A stretch of DNA of 64,000 nt from Aquamicrobium sp. LC103 (GTDB lineage Bacteria; Pseudomonadota; Alphaproteobacteria; Rhizobiales; Rhizobiaceae), in NCBI RefSeq assembly GCF_001014615.2, contig NZ_LBCQ02000003.1, positions 62,001 to 126,000 of the forward strand, in the 5' to 3' direction. How positions within the stretch are numbered: the stretch's first letter is position 1; each line of letters begins with the position of its first letter. This document shows, one piece after another, positions 16,684 to 25,854 of the stretch. The notes under the pieces are model-generated. The model had not been told where the DNA came from. It saw only the letters and a list, made by a program, of their open reading frames with translations, and searched no databases. The position numbers were made by a program, and so were the translations under genes.

Positions 16684-19242
16684 TTACGCCGCCGCCACCT
16701 TCGCCAGCATCTTCTTGGTGATCGACTGCTTCCAGCCGGCGCTCTGCGCCCAGGGGTCGGCCATCGCGAGGCGTTTTTCCATGTCGCCGAGATGGAACAC
16801 GTTCGCCGCGTCGAGCGACTTAAGCTCCTCCCATGAAACCGGTGTGGCTATGGGAGCGCCCTTTCTCGCCCGCGTGGAATAGGGCGAAATCGCGGTCGCG
16901 CCGCGCTCGTTGCGCAGCCAGTCGACGAAGATGCGGCCCTTGCGCTTGGCTTTGGCGGCCTGCGCCACATAGCGTTCCGGCTCCTCCTCGGCGATCATGC
17001 GGGAAAAATCGCGCGCGAACGCCTTGACCTCCGGCCATTCGGCGCGGCGCGCCAGCGGCGCGATCACATGGACGCCCTTGCCGCCGGTCACCATCGCCAG
17101 CGTTTCCAGCCCGATCCCGGCGAGCCGCTCGCGAAGATCGAAGGCGGCGTCGCGGACGTCCCTGAAGCCGAGCCCCTCGTCGGGATCGAGGTCGAAGACC
17201 AGCCGGTCCGGCTGCTCGATCCTGTCGATCCGCGAGCCCCAGATGTGGAACTCCAGCGTTCCCATCTGCACGCCGGCGATGATGCCGGAAAGACCCTCGA
17301 CATGGAGATAATTGTCCTTCTTGCCGTCGGCTTCGGTGACTTCCAGCCGCTTCAGCTCTTTCGGGAATCCCCTGCTCTCGTGCTTCTGGAAGAAGCATTC
17401 GCCCGAGGTGCCGTCGGGGCAGCGCACGAGGCTCAGGAGCCGCCCTCCGGCTTCCGGCATCATCCGTTCGGCGACCCGCTCGTAATGCGCGGCGATGTCG
17501 GCCTTGGTCACGCCCTCTTCCTCGAACAGCACCTTGTCGGGGCTCGAAAGTTTCACGCCGGCGAATTCCTGGCGTTTTTCACGTTCCGGCATCGGTGCTC
17601 CTTCCGCGCGTTCGAGGACGACTTCGCCCGCCTTCTTGTCTTCCCGCAATCCCTTGAAGACGCCGTGCCTCACCACGCCGTCGGAGGTGAATTCGGCAAA
17701 ACCGATCTCGGCGACGAGATCCGGCTCGACGAATTTCGCCTTGCGTGCCGCCTCGCGCGGCAATTCCGAGAAGGGAGAGGAGGCGCGCTTGTGCTCCAAT
17801 ATCAGGGGAGCGGCTTCCGCGAGCGAGTTTCCCTCGAACGCGCCGACGCGCCCCTTGTAGACGAGCCTGCCGTTTTCGCGCACGCCGACGAGCAGCGAAC
17901 GGAACGGCCTGTTCTTCTTGTCGGTCGGCGTATAGCCGCCGATGACGAATTCCTGGCTTTTCGTGCATTTGACCTTCAACCAGCTCCGCCCGCGCCCCGA
18001 GCGATAAGGATCGTCCGCGCGCTTGGCGACGATGCCTTCGTGCCCGGCGCCGCAGACCTGGTCGAAGACCTTTTCGGCGCTTCCCGCCACATGGGTCGAA
18101 TAGATCAGCGGCGCCGATCCCTCGCCCAGAAGCTCCTCCAATCGCGCCTTGCGCTCGACCAGCGGGAGCCGGCGGATGTCCTCGCCATCCTCCTCCAGGA
18201 GATCGAAGCAGAAGCAGGAAAGCCCCTGCCCGCCGGACGAGATCGCATCCTGGAGCGCGGAGAAATTCGTCTTGCCGTTCCCATCGAAGGCGACGATTTC
18301 GCCGTCGATCAGCGCCCCGTCGGTATCGAGGGCCGCGGCGGCGGCGGCGATGCCGGGAAATTTCGCCGTCCAGTCGAGCCCGCTGCGCGTGAAGACCTTG
18401 GCCTTGCCCCCGGCGATCGCGAGAAGCGCGCGGTAGCCGTCATATTTCATCTCGGACAGCCATTCGCCGCCTTCCGGTGGGGCCGCGACGAGCGTGGCGA
18501 GCTGGACCTCCCGCCAGCGCGGCATCGCGACGGCGGAGGATTTCCGCTTGCCGTCCTCCTTTCCTTCCGCGCCGGCCTTGGCTTTCGGCGTCCGCTTCGC
18601 CGGCCTGCGGTCCGTGAGGTCGCTCTTGGCGAGCGTCCGCCCGCCCTTGGCGATCTGCGCCATGGTCCGGTCGCTCGCCACGCTTTTCACGTATTTCTTC
18701 AGGACGTCGCCGCGCGGCGGCCTGAAGCCTTCCTCGCGGTGCTTGATCATCAGCCAGTTCTCGCGCGTCTCGCCGTCCCGGGGCTTCATGCGCACCAGCG
18801 TCCACTCGCCCTCGAGCCGTTCGCCATGGAGGCGGAAGACGAGCTTCCCGTTTTTCAGTCCCTTGTCGAAATCCTCGACCGGCTCCCAGATGCCGGTGTC
18901 CCAGAGCATCACCGTGCCGCCGCCATACTGGCTCCTCGGGATCACGCCCTCGAAGCCGCCATAGGCGAGAGGATGGTCCTCCGTGCGGACGGCCAGCCGC
19001 TTTTCCGCCGGGTCGTAGCTCGGGCCGCGCGTGACCGCCCAGCTCTTCAGGACGCCGTCCCATTCCAGGCGGAAATCATAATGAAGACGGGTGGCGTCGT
19101 GCTTCTGGACGACGAAGGAAAGCGCGTTCTTCGCCCGCTTGCCGGCCTTGCGCGCGGTTTCGGCGGCCGGCTCGGACGTCTTCGAAAAGTCGCGCTTGGC
19201 GCGATAATCCTTGAGGAGTTCGTCGATCTCGGGCTTGGCCAT
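16684..19242 (-). CDS. ligD: ATP-dependent DNA ligase LigD (phosphoesterase-ligase-polymerase)
   Basis: An 852-residue three-domain protein for bacterial non-homologous end joining. Order: 3'-phosphoesterase (about 35-190, HYDFRLEWDGVLKSWAV), ATP-dependent ligase (about 240-530, with the adenylated Lys266 in MKYDGYRA) and the archaeo-eukaryotic primase-like polymerase (about 555-852, FDLDPDEG). Linkers at 200-240 are Lys/Arg-rich. It repairs double-strand breaks with Ku, but no ku gene lies in this window. GAGG precedes the ATG. Convergent with the esterase and unlinked in function to its neighbours. Confidence 0.95.
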   Translation of the reverse strand: MAKPEIDELLKDYRAKRDFSKTSEPAAETARKAGKRAKNALSFVVQKHDATRLHYDFRLEWDGVLKSWAVTRGPSYDPAEKRLAVRTEDHPLAYGGFEGVIPRSQYGGGTVMLWDTGIWEPVEDFDKGLKNGKLVFRLHGERLEGEWTLVRMKPRDGETRENWLMIKHREEGFRPPRGDVLKKYVKSVASDRTMAQIAKGGRTLAKSDLTDRRPAKRTPKAKAGAEGKEDGKRKSSAVAMPRWREVQLATLVAAPPEGGEWLSEMKYDGYRALLAIAGGKAKVFTRSGLDWTAKFPGIAAAAAALDTDGALIDGEIVAFDGNGKTNFSALQDAISSGGQGLSCFCFDLLEEDGEDIRRLPLVERKARLEELLGEGSAPLIYSTHVAGSAEKVFDQVCGAGHEGIVAKRADDPYRSGRGRSWLKVKCTKSQEFVIGGYTPTDKKNRPFRSLLVGVRENGRLVYKGRVGAFEGNSLAEAAPLILEHKRASSPFSELPREAARKAKFVEPDLVAEIGFAEFTSDGVVRHGVFKGLREDKKAGEVVLERAEGAPMPEREKRQEFAGVKLSSPDKVLFEEEGVTKADIAAHYERVAERMMPEAGGRLLSLVRCPDGTSGECFFQKHESRGFPKELKRLEVTEADGKKDNYLHVEGLSGIIAGVQMGTLEFHIWGSRIDRIEQPDRLVFDLDPDEGLGFRDVRDAAFDLRERLAGIGLETLAMVTGGKGVHVIAPLARRAEWPEVKAFARDFSRMIAEEEPERYVAQAAKAKRKGRIFVDWLRNERGATAISPYSTRARKGAPIATPVSWEELKSLDAANVFHLGDMEKRLAMADPWAQSAGWKQSITKKMLAKVAAA

Positions 19243-19411
19243 TGCGCGACCTCAGCCGGTATTACGTCCGGCGAGCGCATGGACGATCGAAAGGGAAAGC
19301 AGTTCCCCAAAGGCCAGGCTTCTCGTCATTGCAAACCCCGGTTTACGCAGACCGCGTATGAACTGAGGCAACAACCCGCGGGCCGTCCGAAAGGTTCCGG
19401 CGAGCCTTCGT

Positions 19412-20308
19412 TCAGAACCTGCCGGTCTCGCGAAACAGCTCGAAGGTTGCCCTTATGTGATCCGCAGCCGCCTTCACCGGCGCGGATGCGTCGTGCGCGA
19501 CGATCATCGCCAGGCTGTAGTTGGAAAGCTCCGGCAGGCCCTCCTTCGGGCCGAGCGCGACGATGTCGTCGCCGATGAAGGATTTCGGGAACGGCGCGAT
19601 CGCGAGATCGGACAGGATGGCCGAGCGCTGACCGGCCGTGTGCGCGCTCATATAGGCGATCCGGTAGTCGCGCCCGTCGCGGCCGAGCGCCTCCAGCGCG
19701 TCGGCGCGCCAGGCACAGCCATCCTCCCAGATCGACAACGGCAGCGGCTCGCGCATATGCGCGCAACCGCCCTTGGCGCCGCCCCAGACGATCGGCTCGG
19801 TGAGCAGGACCTCGGCTTCCGGCGGAATATTCCGGCAAACGGTGAAAAGCGTGATGTCCAGCTGCCGCTCGGCGAGCCGCCGGCGAAGGTTGGAGCTCTG
19901 GTCGATGACGACGTCGACGGCGACCGAAGGGTGCGACTGCGCGAAACGCTTGAGCACGTTGGGAAGAACCCGTTCGCCATAATCGTCCGGCGAGCCGAGC
20001 CGCACCACGCCGCTGATGTCGGGAATGATGAATTTCGAGACCGCCTCGCGGTTGAGCGCCAGGATGCGGCGCGCATAGCCGAGCAGCATCTCGCCGTCCT
20101 GGGTGAGCGACACGGAACGCGCGTCGCGCATGAAGACGGAGCGTCCGAGTATGTCCTCGAGCTTCTTGATCTGCATCGACACGGCCGAGGGCGTGCGGAA
20201 AACGGCGTTGGCGGCGAGCGTGAAGCTGCCGGTCTCCGCGATGGCCACGAAGGTGCGCAGCACGTCCAGATCGAGAAGCGGCAGGGGATGATTGAGCGGA
20301 GCGTTCAT
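19412..20308 (-). CDS. LysR-family regulator (VtlR/LsrB-like)
   Basis: A 298-residue LysR regulator: winged HTH at about 15-75 (LRTFVAIAETGSFTLAANAVFRTPSAVSMQIKKLE) and a LysR substrate domain to the end. I start at ATG 20308 (MNAPLNHP), which has GGAAGAGAG upstream; a further in-frame start at 20347 is unlikely. The sequence and the divergent DUF1127 gene match the VtlR/LsrB group, which in Brucella and Agrobacterium activates small DUF1127 genes and sRNAs and affects virulence or stress response. That link is by resemblance and gene order. Confidence 0.85.
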   Translation of the reverse strand: MNAPLNHPLPLLDLDVLRTFVAIAETGSFTLAANAVFRTPSAVSMQIKKLEDILGRSVFMRDARSVSLTQDGEMLLGYARRILALNREAVSKFIIPDISGVVRLGSPDDYGERVLPNVLKRFAQSHPSVAVDVVIDQSSNLRRRLAERQLDITLFTVCRNIPPEAEVLLTEPIVWGGAKGGCAHMREPLPLSIWEDGCAWRADALEALGRDGRDYRIAYMSAHTAGQRSAILSDLAIAPFPKSFIGDDIVALGPKEGLPELSNYSLAMIVAHDASAPVKAAADHIRATFELFRETGRF

Positions 20309-20332
20309 GTCTCTCTTCCCATCAACTTTTCT

Positions 20333-20349
20333 GAATGAAAGGATCATTC
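20333..20349. promoter_or_regulatory. Inverted repeat between LysR and DUF1127 genes
   Basis: GAATGA-AAGGA-TCATTC has perfect 6-bp arms. It lies 25 bp upstream of the LysR start and 9 bp upstream of the -35 box of the DUF1127 promoter, the expected place for a LysR activator site. No other copy was noted with confidence. Confidence 0.5.
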
Positions 20350-20357
20350 CATTTCGT

Positions 20358-20386
20358 TTGATTGAACCTCAACCCTGCCGCATAGT
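20358..20386 (+). promoter_or_regulatory. Sigma70-type promoter of the DUF1127 gene
   Basis: TTGATT (20358-20363) and CATAGT (20381-20386) are spaced 17 bp apart. A start around 20393 would give a leader of about 45 nt to the ATG at 20439. The -35 box is directly beside the GAATGA/TCATTC inverted repeat. Confidence 0.55.
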
Positions 20387-20438
20387 CAAGCTCGAAGACA
20401 GGGAAGTTCCCCCTGCCGCAGCCTCAAGGGAGAGAACA

Positions 20439-20621
20439 ATGTCGATTTTGACGACGGTCGGACGTTTCATCACCGAACTGAACCGCAATCGCGTGCGCAA
20501 CAGCACGGCACGCCTGATCAGCGAACTGCCGCTCGATATGCAGAAGGACATCGGCTGGCCGAGCGCCTACTACAACAATCGCGGCCGCCCGAACCCCGTC
20601 AGCGGCCTGGGCCGCCAATGA
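20439..20621 (+). CDS. DUF1127 small protein
   Basis: A 60-residue basic protein with the DUF1127 pattern: RFITELNRNRVRNSTARLISELPLDMQKDIGWP. AAGGGAGAG lies 4 nt before the ATG, a very strong ribosome binding site. Small DUF1127 proteins in Rhizobiales bind RNA or affect phosphate and carbon metabolism. It is divergent from the LysR gene, the arrangement seen for VtlR targets. A GC-rich hairpin follows. Confidence 0.9.
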   Translation: MSILTTVGRFITELNRNRVRNSTARLISELPLDMQKDIGWPSAYYNNRGRPNPVSGLGRQ

Positions 20622-20626
20622 GCGGT

Positions 20627-20685
20627 CGTGCCGAGGCCTCCCGCCGCGCCGCACCTTTCCCGGCGCGGCGGAGGCACGGGATTTT
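20627..20685 (+). terminator. GC-rich hairpin after the DUF1127 gene
   Basis: GTGCC/GGCAC closes a long stem in which CCGCCGCGCCG pairs with CGGCGCGGCGG around a CACCTTTC loop; ATTTT follows. It lies 6 nt after the DUF1127 stop. The U-run is short, so termination may be partial. Confidence 0.65.
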
Positions 20686-20925
20686 CGCATGATGCCCATG
20701 AGCGGGAAGCATGGCTCCGTCGATGGCAGGCAAATATCTGAAATTGCATCCGATTTCGGACGCATGGCAGCCATTCGCCAGCAGGCATGTCGCTTTTCCC
20801 ATGTTGGGCTTCGCTTTTGTCAGCGCGGGATATCACGGCGAGCACTATATGAGCATCGAACGGGCAGCCCCACTCCATGATGCGAAGGCCGCTCCGTGTG
20901 AAGCGATCCCGCATGGAGATGTGTC
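20686..20925. other. Spacer without a supported gene
   Basis: A short frame at 20711-20929 starts without a Shine-Dalgarno and lacks family features. I see no promoter pair or RNA structure I could defend; a small RNA cannot be excluded. Confidence 0.4.
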
Positions 20926-21066
20926 ATGAAACTCTTTTCGCGCTTCCGTGGCAAACGCCGCGACAGCAACCTGACCACCGCACTCGAACGCCAGCGTCTC
21001 GCCAAGACGATGCCGGGGCAGACCGCGGCACTCGCCGCATCGCGCTTCGGTTTCCTCGTCAACTGA
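20926..21066 (+). CDS. Small basic protein, 46 residues
   Basis: Reads MKLFSRFRGKRRDSNLTTALERQ... and ends SRFGFLVN. GGAG lies 8 nt upstream of the ATG and an intrinsic terminator follows 20 bp after the stop, which supports a real short transcription unit. It resembles the basic start of DUF1127-type peptides but lacks the second half, so I leave it unnamed. Confidence 0.55.
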   Translation: MKLFSRFRGKRRDSNLTTALERQRLAKTMPGQTAALAASRFGFLVN

Positions 21067-21087
21067 CGCTGGACGACGTCTTCGGAA

Positions 21088-21121
21088 CGACCGGCGATCC
21101 GCTGCGGCGGGTCGCTTTTTT
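21088..21121 (+). terminator. Intrinsic terminator
   Basis: CGACC (21088-21092) pairs with GGTCG (21110-21114), with inner GC pairs, followed by a run of T (21116-21121). It closes the small-protein unit. Confidence 0.75.
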
Positions 21122-21267
21122 CGTTGCCATTTCCCCCCGTGCGCGCCGTCGCAAAAATTGTTCAAACCGCGCAGTCGCAGCCCATTGACAAACCTGGGCT
21201 TTCCTGATGACGCTTTGCTAATCGCGACATGATCCGTCGGCAGGTTTTGCGCGTGTGGGAGGCCAGG

Positions 21268-22266
21268 TTGACCCAGAAGAACGCCGTCAGACGATCGATC
21301 GTCTTCTATCTCGTCCCAGACTTCACGATGATAGCCTTCGCGACGGCGCTCGAACCCTTGCGTTCGGCGAACCGGATGCTCGGCTACCCGGCCTACCAGT
21401 GGCGGCTCGCCAGCATCGACGGAAAGCCGGTCAACGCGTCGAACGGCGTCGAATGTGCCGTCAATACCTCGCTCGACGAGGAGCGCAGGAAGATGGCGGG
21501 ACCGGACCGGCCGTCCATGGTCATCGTCTGCTCCGGCCTCAACGTCGAGAAGTACAATCAGAAATCCGCCTTCGCCTGGCTGCGGGAGGAATACAACCGC
21601 GGCGTCGCCATCGGCGGGCTGTGCACCGGCGCCTATGTGCTCGCCCAGGCGGGGCTGCTCTCCAACAAGCGCTGCGCGATCCATTGGGAAAACCTGCCGG
21701 GCTTTTCGGAGGCATTCCCCAAGGCCAACGTCTTCGCCGATCTCTTCGAGGTGGATTCCAACATCTACACCTGCGCCGGCGGCACCGCGGCGCTCGACAT
21801 GATGCTGAAGCTCATCGGCGACGATTTCGACGACAATCTGGTCAACCGCGTCTGCGAGCAGGTGCTCACCGACCGCGTGCGCAGCCCCACCGACCGCCAG
21901 CGCCTGCCGCTGCGCGCCCGTCTCGGCGTGCAGAACTCAAAGGTGCTGACGATCATCGAATTGATGGAGGCGAACCTCGCCGAGCCCCTGTCGCTGGTCG
22001 AGATCGCCGATCATGTCGGCCTCTCCCGCCGCCAGATCGAGCGGCTTTTCCGGCAGGAGATGGGCCGCTCGCCGGCGCGCTATTATCTCGAGATCAGGCT
22101 CGACCGCGCCCGGCACCTGCTGATCCAGTCGTCGCTGCCGGTGGTGGAGGTAGCGGTCGCCTGCGGCTTCGTCTCGGCCTCGCATTTCTCGAAATGCTAC
22201 CGCGAGCTCTACGCGCGCTCTCCGCAGCAGGAGCGCGCCGACCGCAAGCAGCTCATGGCGGCGTGA
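21268..22266 (+). CDS. GlxA/GbdR-type AraC-family regulator
   Basis: An AraC regulator with an N-terminal DJ-1/PfpI-like (class I amidotransferase-like) sensor domain (FYLVPDFTMIAFATALEPLR... IGGLCTGAYVLA...) and C-terminal double HTH (ANLAEPLSLVEIADHVGLSRRQIERLF... VAVACGFVSASHFSKCYR). The TTG at 21268 has GGGAGG 5 nt upstream; the in-frame ATG at 21229 would add 13 residues but has no Shine-Dalgarno. This is the architecture of GbdR, CdhR, ArgR and SouR, which sense amino acids and betaines. Since dimethylglycine dehydrogenase lies 1 kb away, a GbdR-like role is likely, but ligand specificity is inferred. Confidence 0.85.
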   Translation: MTQKNAVRRSIVFYLVPDFTMIAFATALEPLRSANRMLGYPAYQWRLASIDGKPVNASNGVECAVNTSLDEERRKMAGPDRPSMVIVCSGLNVEKYNQKSAFAWLREEYNRGVAIGGLCTGAYVLAQAGLLSNKRCAIHWENLPGFSEAFPKANVFADLFEVDSNIYTCAGGTAALDMMLKLIGDDFDDNLVNRVCEQVLTDRVRSPTDRQRLPLRARLGVQNSKVLTIIELMEANLAEPLSLVEIADHVGLSRRQIERLFRQEMGRSPARYYLEIRLDRARHLLIQSSLPVVEVAVACGFVSASHFSKCYRELYARSPQQERADRKQLMAA

Positions 22267-22280
22267 CCGGCGGCCCGAAA

Positions 22281-23120
22281 CTACCGGCTGTCCCACATCC
22301 AGGAGCGGTCGCGCCACATCTTCTCGCCGACCATGCAATCGTATGACCGCTCGGCGGCGGCCTTGATCACCGGCAGGCCGCCCTCATCTTCCGTGTCGGG
22401 AACGGCATCGACCAGTTCCAGCACCAGCTTGCGCCTCACGGCTTCCGGAAACTGCGCCCAGTCGTTGACCGGGATCATGAAGGCGCCCGGCCCGCCGATC
22501 ACGCAGTTCGAATAGTAGAGATCGAGGTTCGGCACGTCGTAGGCGCTGGTGAAGCCGCCCGTCGTCATCAGCGGCAGCCCGTTGACGGTGATGCCCTGGC
22601 GGACCAGCGCGTCGCGCGCCTCCGCCACCGGGCTTCCCTGGTTGTTCGGACCGTCGCCGGAAATGTCGACGACGCGCTTCAGGCCGCGATGCCCGCTCTC
22701 GGCGAAGAGATCGCCGGCAAATTGCAGCGCGCCGGAGATCGAGGTCCGCCGCGCGCTGTTGGGCGGATGAATGGTGAGCTTCTCGGCGACGGCCTTCGCG
22801 TCTTCGAGCGTGGCGATGACCGTCCAGGGCACCACCACGTGCTGGACGGTGGCACCTGCCCATTCGACATAGGTCAGCGCGATCTTTCCGTGCACCCCGT
22901 CCTGTATCGCCCGCAGGACTACCTCGTGGGTCAGCGCGGCGGCGTAGCCATCGCGCTGGATGGCGAGTTCGTCGGGCGACATGGAAAGCGAGACGTCGAC
23001 CGCCAGGATCAGCTCGACATCGACCTGTTCCGCCTCCGCCGCCTGCGGCAGGAACGCGGCAATCAGCGCGGCGGACGCGCCCGTGACAAGCCCCCGCCGA
23101 ATCTTTCGCAGACGAGCCAT
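22281..23120 (-). CDS. DUF1194 exported VWA-like protein
   Basis: A 279-residue protein with a Sec or Tat-like signal (MARLRKIRRGLVTGASAALIAAFLPQAAEA; note two-Arg groups but no RRxFLK). The DVSLSMS motif near residue 42 is a MIDAS-like metal site, and DISGDGPNNQG and NGLPLMTTG follow the DUF1194 pattern. The von Willebrand-like fold suggests a periplasmic adhesion or assembly role. Function unknown; convergent with the AraC gene and about 120 bp from the dehydrogenase on the same strand. Confidence 0.82.
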   Translation of the reverse strand: MARLRKIRRGLVTGASAALIAAFLPQAAEAEQVDVELILAVDVSLSMSPDELAIQRDGYAAALTHEVVLRAIQDGVHGKIALTYVEWAGATVQHVVVPWTVIATLEDAKAVAEKLTIHPPNSARRTSISGALQFAGDLFAESGHRGLKRVVDISGDGPNNQGSPVAEARDALVRQGITVNGLPLMTTGGFTSAYDVPNLDLYYSNCVIGGPGAFMIPVNDWAQFPEAVRRKLVLELVDAVPDTEDEGGLPVIKAAAERSYDCMVGEKMWRDRSWMWDSR

Positions 23121-23238
23121 GCAGACAGGGTACGCGAAAAGCCGGCGTTGGAAAGAAAGCCCCGCGCTTGCGGCCCGCGCTCTCCCTTCACAATTTCGCG
23201 ACCGCCGTCGCGCTCTTCTCCGCTCGAAAAGGCTCCCG

Positions 23239-25758
23239 TCACGCCCTGAGCGCGGTGTTTTCCGGGTCGAACGGGCTCTCGCCGATGACGGTCGCCCTGT
23301 GCAGCCTGCCGAGGATCCGGATTTCGAGGCCGGTGCCCGGCGCCGCGTGCTCCGGCTTCACCATGGCGAGCGCAAGGCTCTTGCCGACGCGGAAGCCGTA
23401 GCCGCCATGGGTGGCCCGGCCGACGAGGACGCGGTCGCGATAGATCGCCTCCGAACCGCGCGCGTCCGCATCGGTGACGTCGTGGACCTCCAGCGTGACG
23501 AAGCTCCAGCGCGGTCCCTTCTCGCGCAGCGCGACGAGCGCGTCGCGGCCGATGAAATCGCCCTTGTCGGGATGGACGAAGCGGTCGAGCCCGCTTTCCC
23601 AGGCCGAATATTCGATCGACAGCTCGCGCGGGATGAGCCGGTAGCTCTTCTCGATGGCCATGGCGGTCATCGCGCGGATGCCGAACGGCTTGATGCCGAA
23701 CTCCGCCCCCGCCTCCATCAGCTTGTCGAAGATGTGGTTCTGCATCTCTATCGGATGGTGCAGTTCCCAGCCGAGCTCGCCGACGAAGTTGACGCGCAGC
23801 GCATCGGCCGTGGCCGTGCCGACCGATATCTTCTTTCCGGACAGCCACGGAAAGCCGGCATTGTCGAGCGGCGTGCGGGTCAGCTTCTGCAGGACCCTCC
23901 GGCTGTCGGGGCCGGCAAGGACGAGGACGCCCAGGGCCTGCGTGACCGCATCGAACCTGACGCTGCCGTCCTCCGGCAGCAGCTTGCGCATCACGTCGTG
24001 ATCATGCGCCTCGTAGGCGCCCGCCGAGACGAGGTAGAACACGCCCGGGCTGCTCTCGTAGACGGTGAACTCGGACCTGACGCCGCCCTGCCTGGTGAGC
24101 AGGTGGCAGAGTGCGATGCGGCCCCGCTTCTTCGGTATCTTGTTGGCGAGAACGCTTTCCAACCATTCCCGGGCACCCCGACCGGAAACCCTTGCCTTGG
24201 CGAAGGCCGACATGTCGAGGACGCCGACATGCTCGTGGACGTTCCTGACCTCGTTGCCGACATGCTCGAAATAGTTGGAGCGGCGGAACGACCATTTTTC
24301 GACGATGCGCCCGTCCTCCAGCGGCGGGGCGTGGTTTTCGCCGGTGAGCACGTCGGCACCGACGCCTAGCTGCTCCTTCGGCACTTCGTGACCCGCCGGC
24401 GCGTACCAATTCGCCCGCTCCCAGCCATAGACCGAGCCGAACACGGCGCCGAGTTTCTTCAGGCGGTCGTAGAGCGGCGTGGTCTTGAGCGGGCGGGCGG
24501 CGGCGCGTTCCTCGTCCGGATAGTGCATGGTGAAGACGTTGGCATAAGCCTCCTCGTTCTTCTCGATGAGGTAGCCCTCGGTTGCGTAAGGGCCGAAACG
24601 GCGCGGGTCGACGCCCATCATGTCGATGCTGGGTTCGCCGTCGACGATCCACTCGGCAAGCTGCCAGCCGGCACCGCCCGCGGCCGTGACGCCGAAGGAA
24701 TGGCCCTCGTTGAGCCAGAAATTCTTCAGGCCAGGCGCCGGCCCGATGATCGGCGAGCCGTCGGGCGTATAGGCGATCGCGCCGTTATAGACCTTCTTGA
24801 TGCCGACCTCGCCGAAGGCCGGCACGCGCGCGATCGCCGCCTCGATATGCGGCATCAGGCGCTCCAGATCCTCCTGGAACAGCTCGTATTCGGAATCGTC
24901 CGACGGCCCGTCGACGTAGCAGACCGGCGCGCCCTTCTCGTAAGGCCCGAGCAGCAGACCGCCATTCTCCTCGCGCATGTACCAGGACGAGTCGCTTTCG
25001 CGCAGCACGCCCATTTCCGGCAGGCCCTGCCGCTTACGCTCGACGATCACCGGATGCGGCTCGGTGACGATGTACTGGTGCTCGACCGGGATGACCGGCA
25101 CGTCGAGCCCGACCATGGCGCCGGTCCGGCGGGCGAAATTGCCCGTGGCCGAGACGACATGCTCGGCGACGATGTCGCCCTTGTCGGTGCTGACCAGCCA
25201 TTTGCCGTCCCCGCGCTGCTCGATCGCGGTGACGGCGGTGTTGCGATAGATGGTGGCGCCGCGGTCGCGCGCGCCCTTGGCCAGCGCCTGGGTGAGATCC
25301 GCCGGCTGGATATAGCCGTCATCGGGATGCTGGATCGCGCCGAGAATGCCATCGGTCTCGCAAAGCGGCCAGACCTCCTTCAGCTGTTCGGGCGTCAGCA
25401 CCTTCACCGGCACGCCGATCGTCTCGGCGATGCCCGCGTAGTACATGTACTCGTCCCAGCGGTCCTTGGTGCGGGCGAGACGGACGTTGGTGCAGTTGGT
25501 GAAGCCGACATTCATGCCGGTCTCCTCCTGCAGTTCCTGATAGAAGCGGACGGAGTATTTGTGGATCTGGCCGACCGAATAGCTCATGTTGAAAAGCGGA
25601 AGCAGGCCGGCCGCGTGCCAGGTCGAGCCCGACGTCAGCTCCTTGCGCTCGATCAGGACGGCGTCGGTCCAGCCTTTCCTCGCCAGATGGTAGAGCGTCG
25701 AGACGCCGACCACCCCGCCACCGATGACGACCGCACGCGTTTCGGCTTTCATTGACAT
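23239..25758 (-). CDS. Dimethylglycine/sarcosine dehydrogenase family FAD enzyme
   Basis: An 839-residue flavoprotein: N-terminal DAO domain with VVIGGGVVGVS (residues about 9-19) and the STWHAAGLLP motif whose His usually binds FAD covalently, then FAO_M and a C-terminal GcvT-like aminomethyltransferase domain (about 430-839) that binds folate. It removes one methyl from dimethylglycine or sarcosine and passes it to H4F as methylene-H4F. Start at 25758 (MSMKAETR) has GGGAG with 5-nt spacing; 25752 is also possible. A candidate AraC site lies 100 bp upstream. With Bmt or the MttB system and SoxBDAG it forms a betaine degradation route. Dimethylglycine versus sarcosine cannot be separated by eye. 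Confidence 0.87.
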   Translation of the reverse strand: MSMKAETRAVVIGGGVVGVSTLYHLARKGWTDAVLIERKELTSGSTWHAAGLLPLFNMSYSVGQIHKYSVRFYQELQEETGMNVGFTNCTNVRLARTKDRWDEYMYYAGIAETIGVPVKVLTPEQLKEVWPLCETDGILGAIQHPDDGYIQPADLTQALAKGARDRGATIYRNTAVTAIEQRGDGKWLVSTDKGDIVAEHVVSATGNFARRTGAMVGLDVPVIPVEHQYIVTEPHPVIVERKRQGLPEMGVLRESDSSWYMREENGGLLLGPYEKGAPVCYVDGPSDDSEYELFQEDLERLMPHIEAAIARVPAFGEVGIKKVYNGAIAYTPDGSPIIGPAPGLKNFWLNEGHSFGVTAAGGAGWQLAEWIVDGEPSIDMMGVDPRRFGPYATEGYLIEKNEEAYANVFTMHYPDEERAAARPLKTTPLYDRLKKLGAVFGSVYGWERANWYAPAGHEVPKEQLGVGADVLTGENHAPPLEDGRIVEKWSFRRSNYFEHVGNEVRNVHEHVGVLDMSAFAKARVSGRGAREWLESVLANKIPKKRGRIALCHLLTRQGGVRSEFTVYESSPGVFYLVSAGAYEAHDHDVMRKLLPEDGSVRFDAVTQALGVLVLAGPDSRRVLQKLTRTPLDNAGFPWLSGKKISVGTATADALRVNFVGELGWELHHPIEMQNHIFDKLMEAGAEFGIKPFGIRAMTAMAIEKSYRLIPRELSIEYSAWESGLDRFVHPDKGDFIGRDALVALREKGPRWSFVTLEVHDVTDADARGSEAIYRDRVLVGRATHGGYGFRVGKSLALAMVKPEHAAPGTGLEIRILGRLHRATVIGESPFDPENTALRA

Positions 25759-25854
25759 ATCAGCTCCCGATTTTCCGGCCGCGCCCGTTCGGCGTGGCAA
25801 ATCCCTCTGATCCTCGGCGACAATATTCCGGCCGGAGAGCCGGCGTTCGGCCTG

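Noticed and set aside
16684-19242. NHEJ operon ligD-ku
   Set aside because: No Ku-type gene lies on either side; neighbours are an esterase and a LysR regulator.
19258-19440. Small gene reading from ATG 19280 in the gap between ligD and the LysR gene
   Set aside because: It runs into the antisense of the LysR gene, has a weak ribosome site and no recognisable pattern.
17068-19578. Open frame of over 800 codons opposite ligD
   Set aside because: Antisense of the LigD codons; no Shine-Dalgarno and no motifs.
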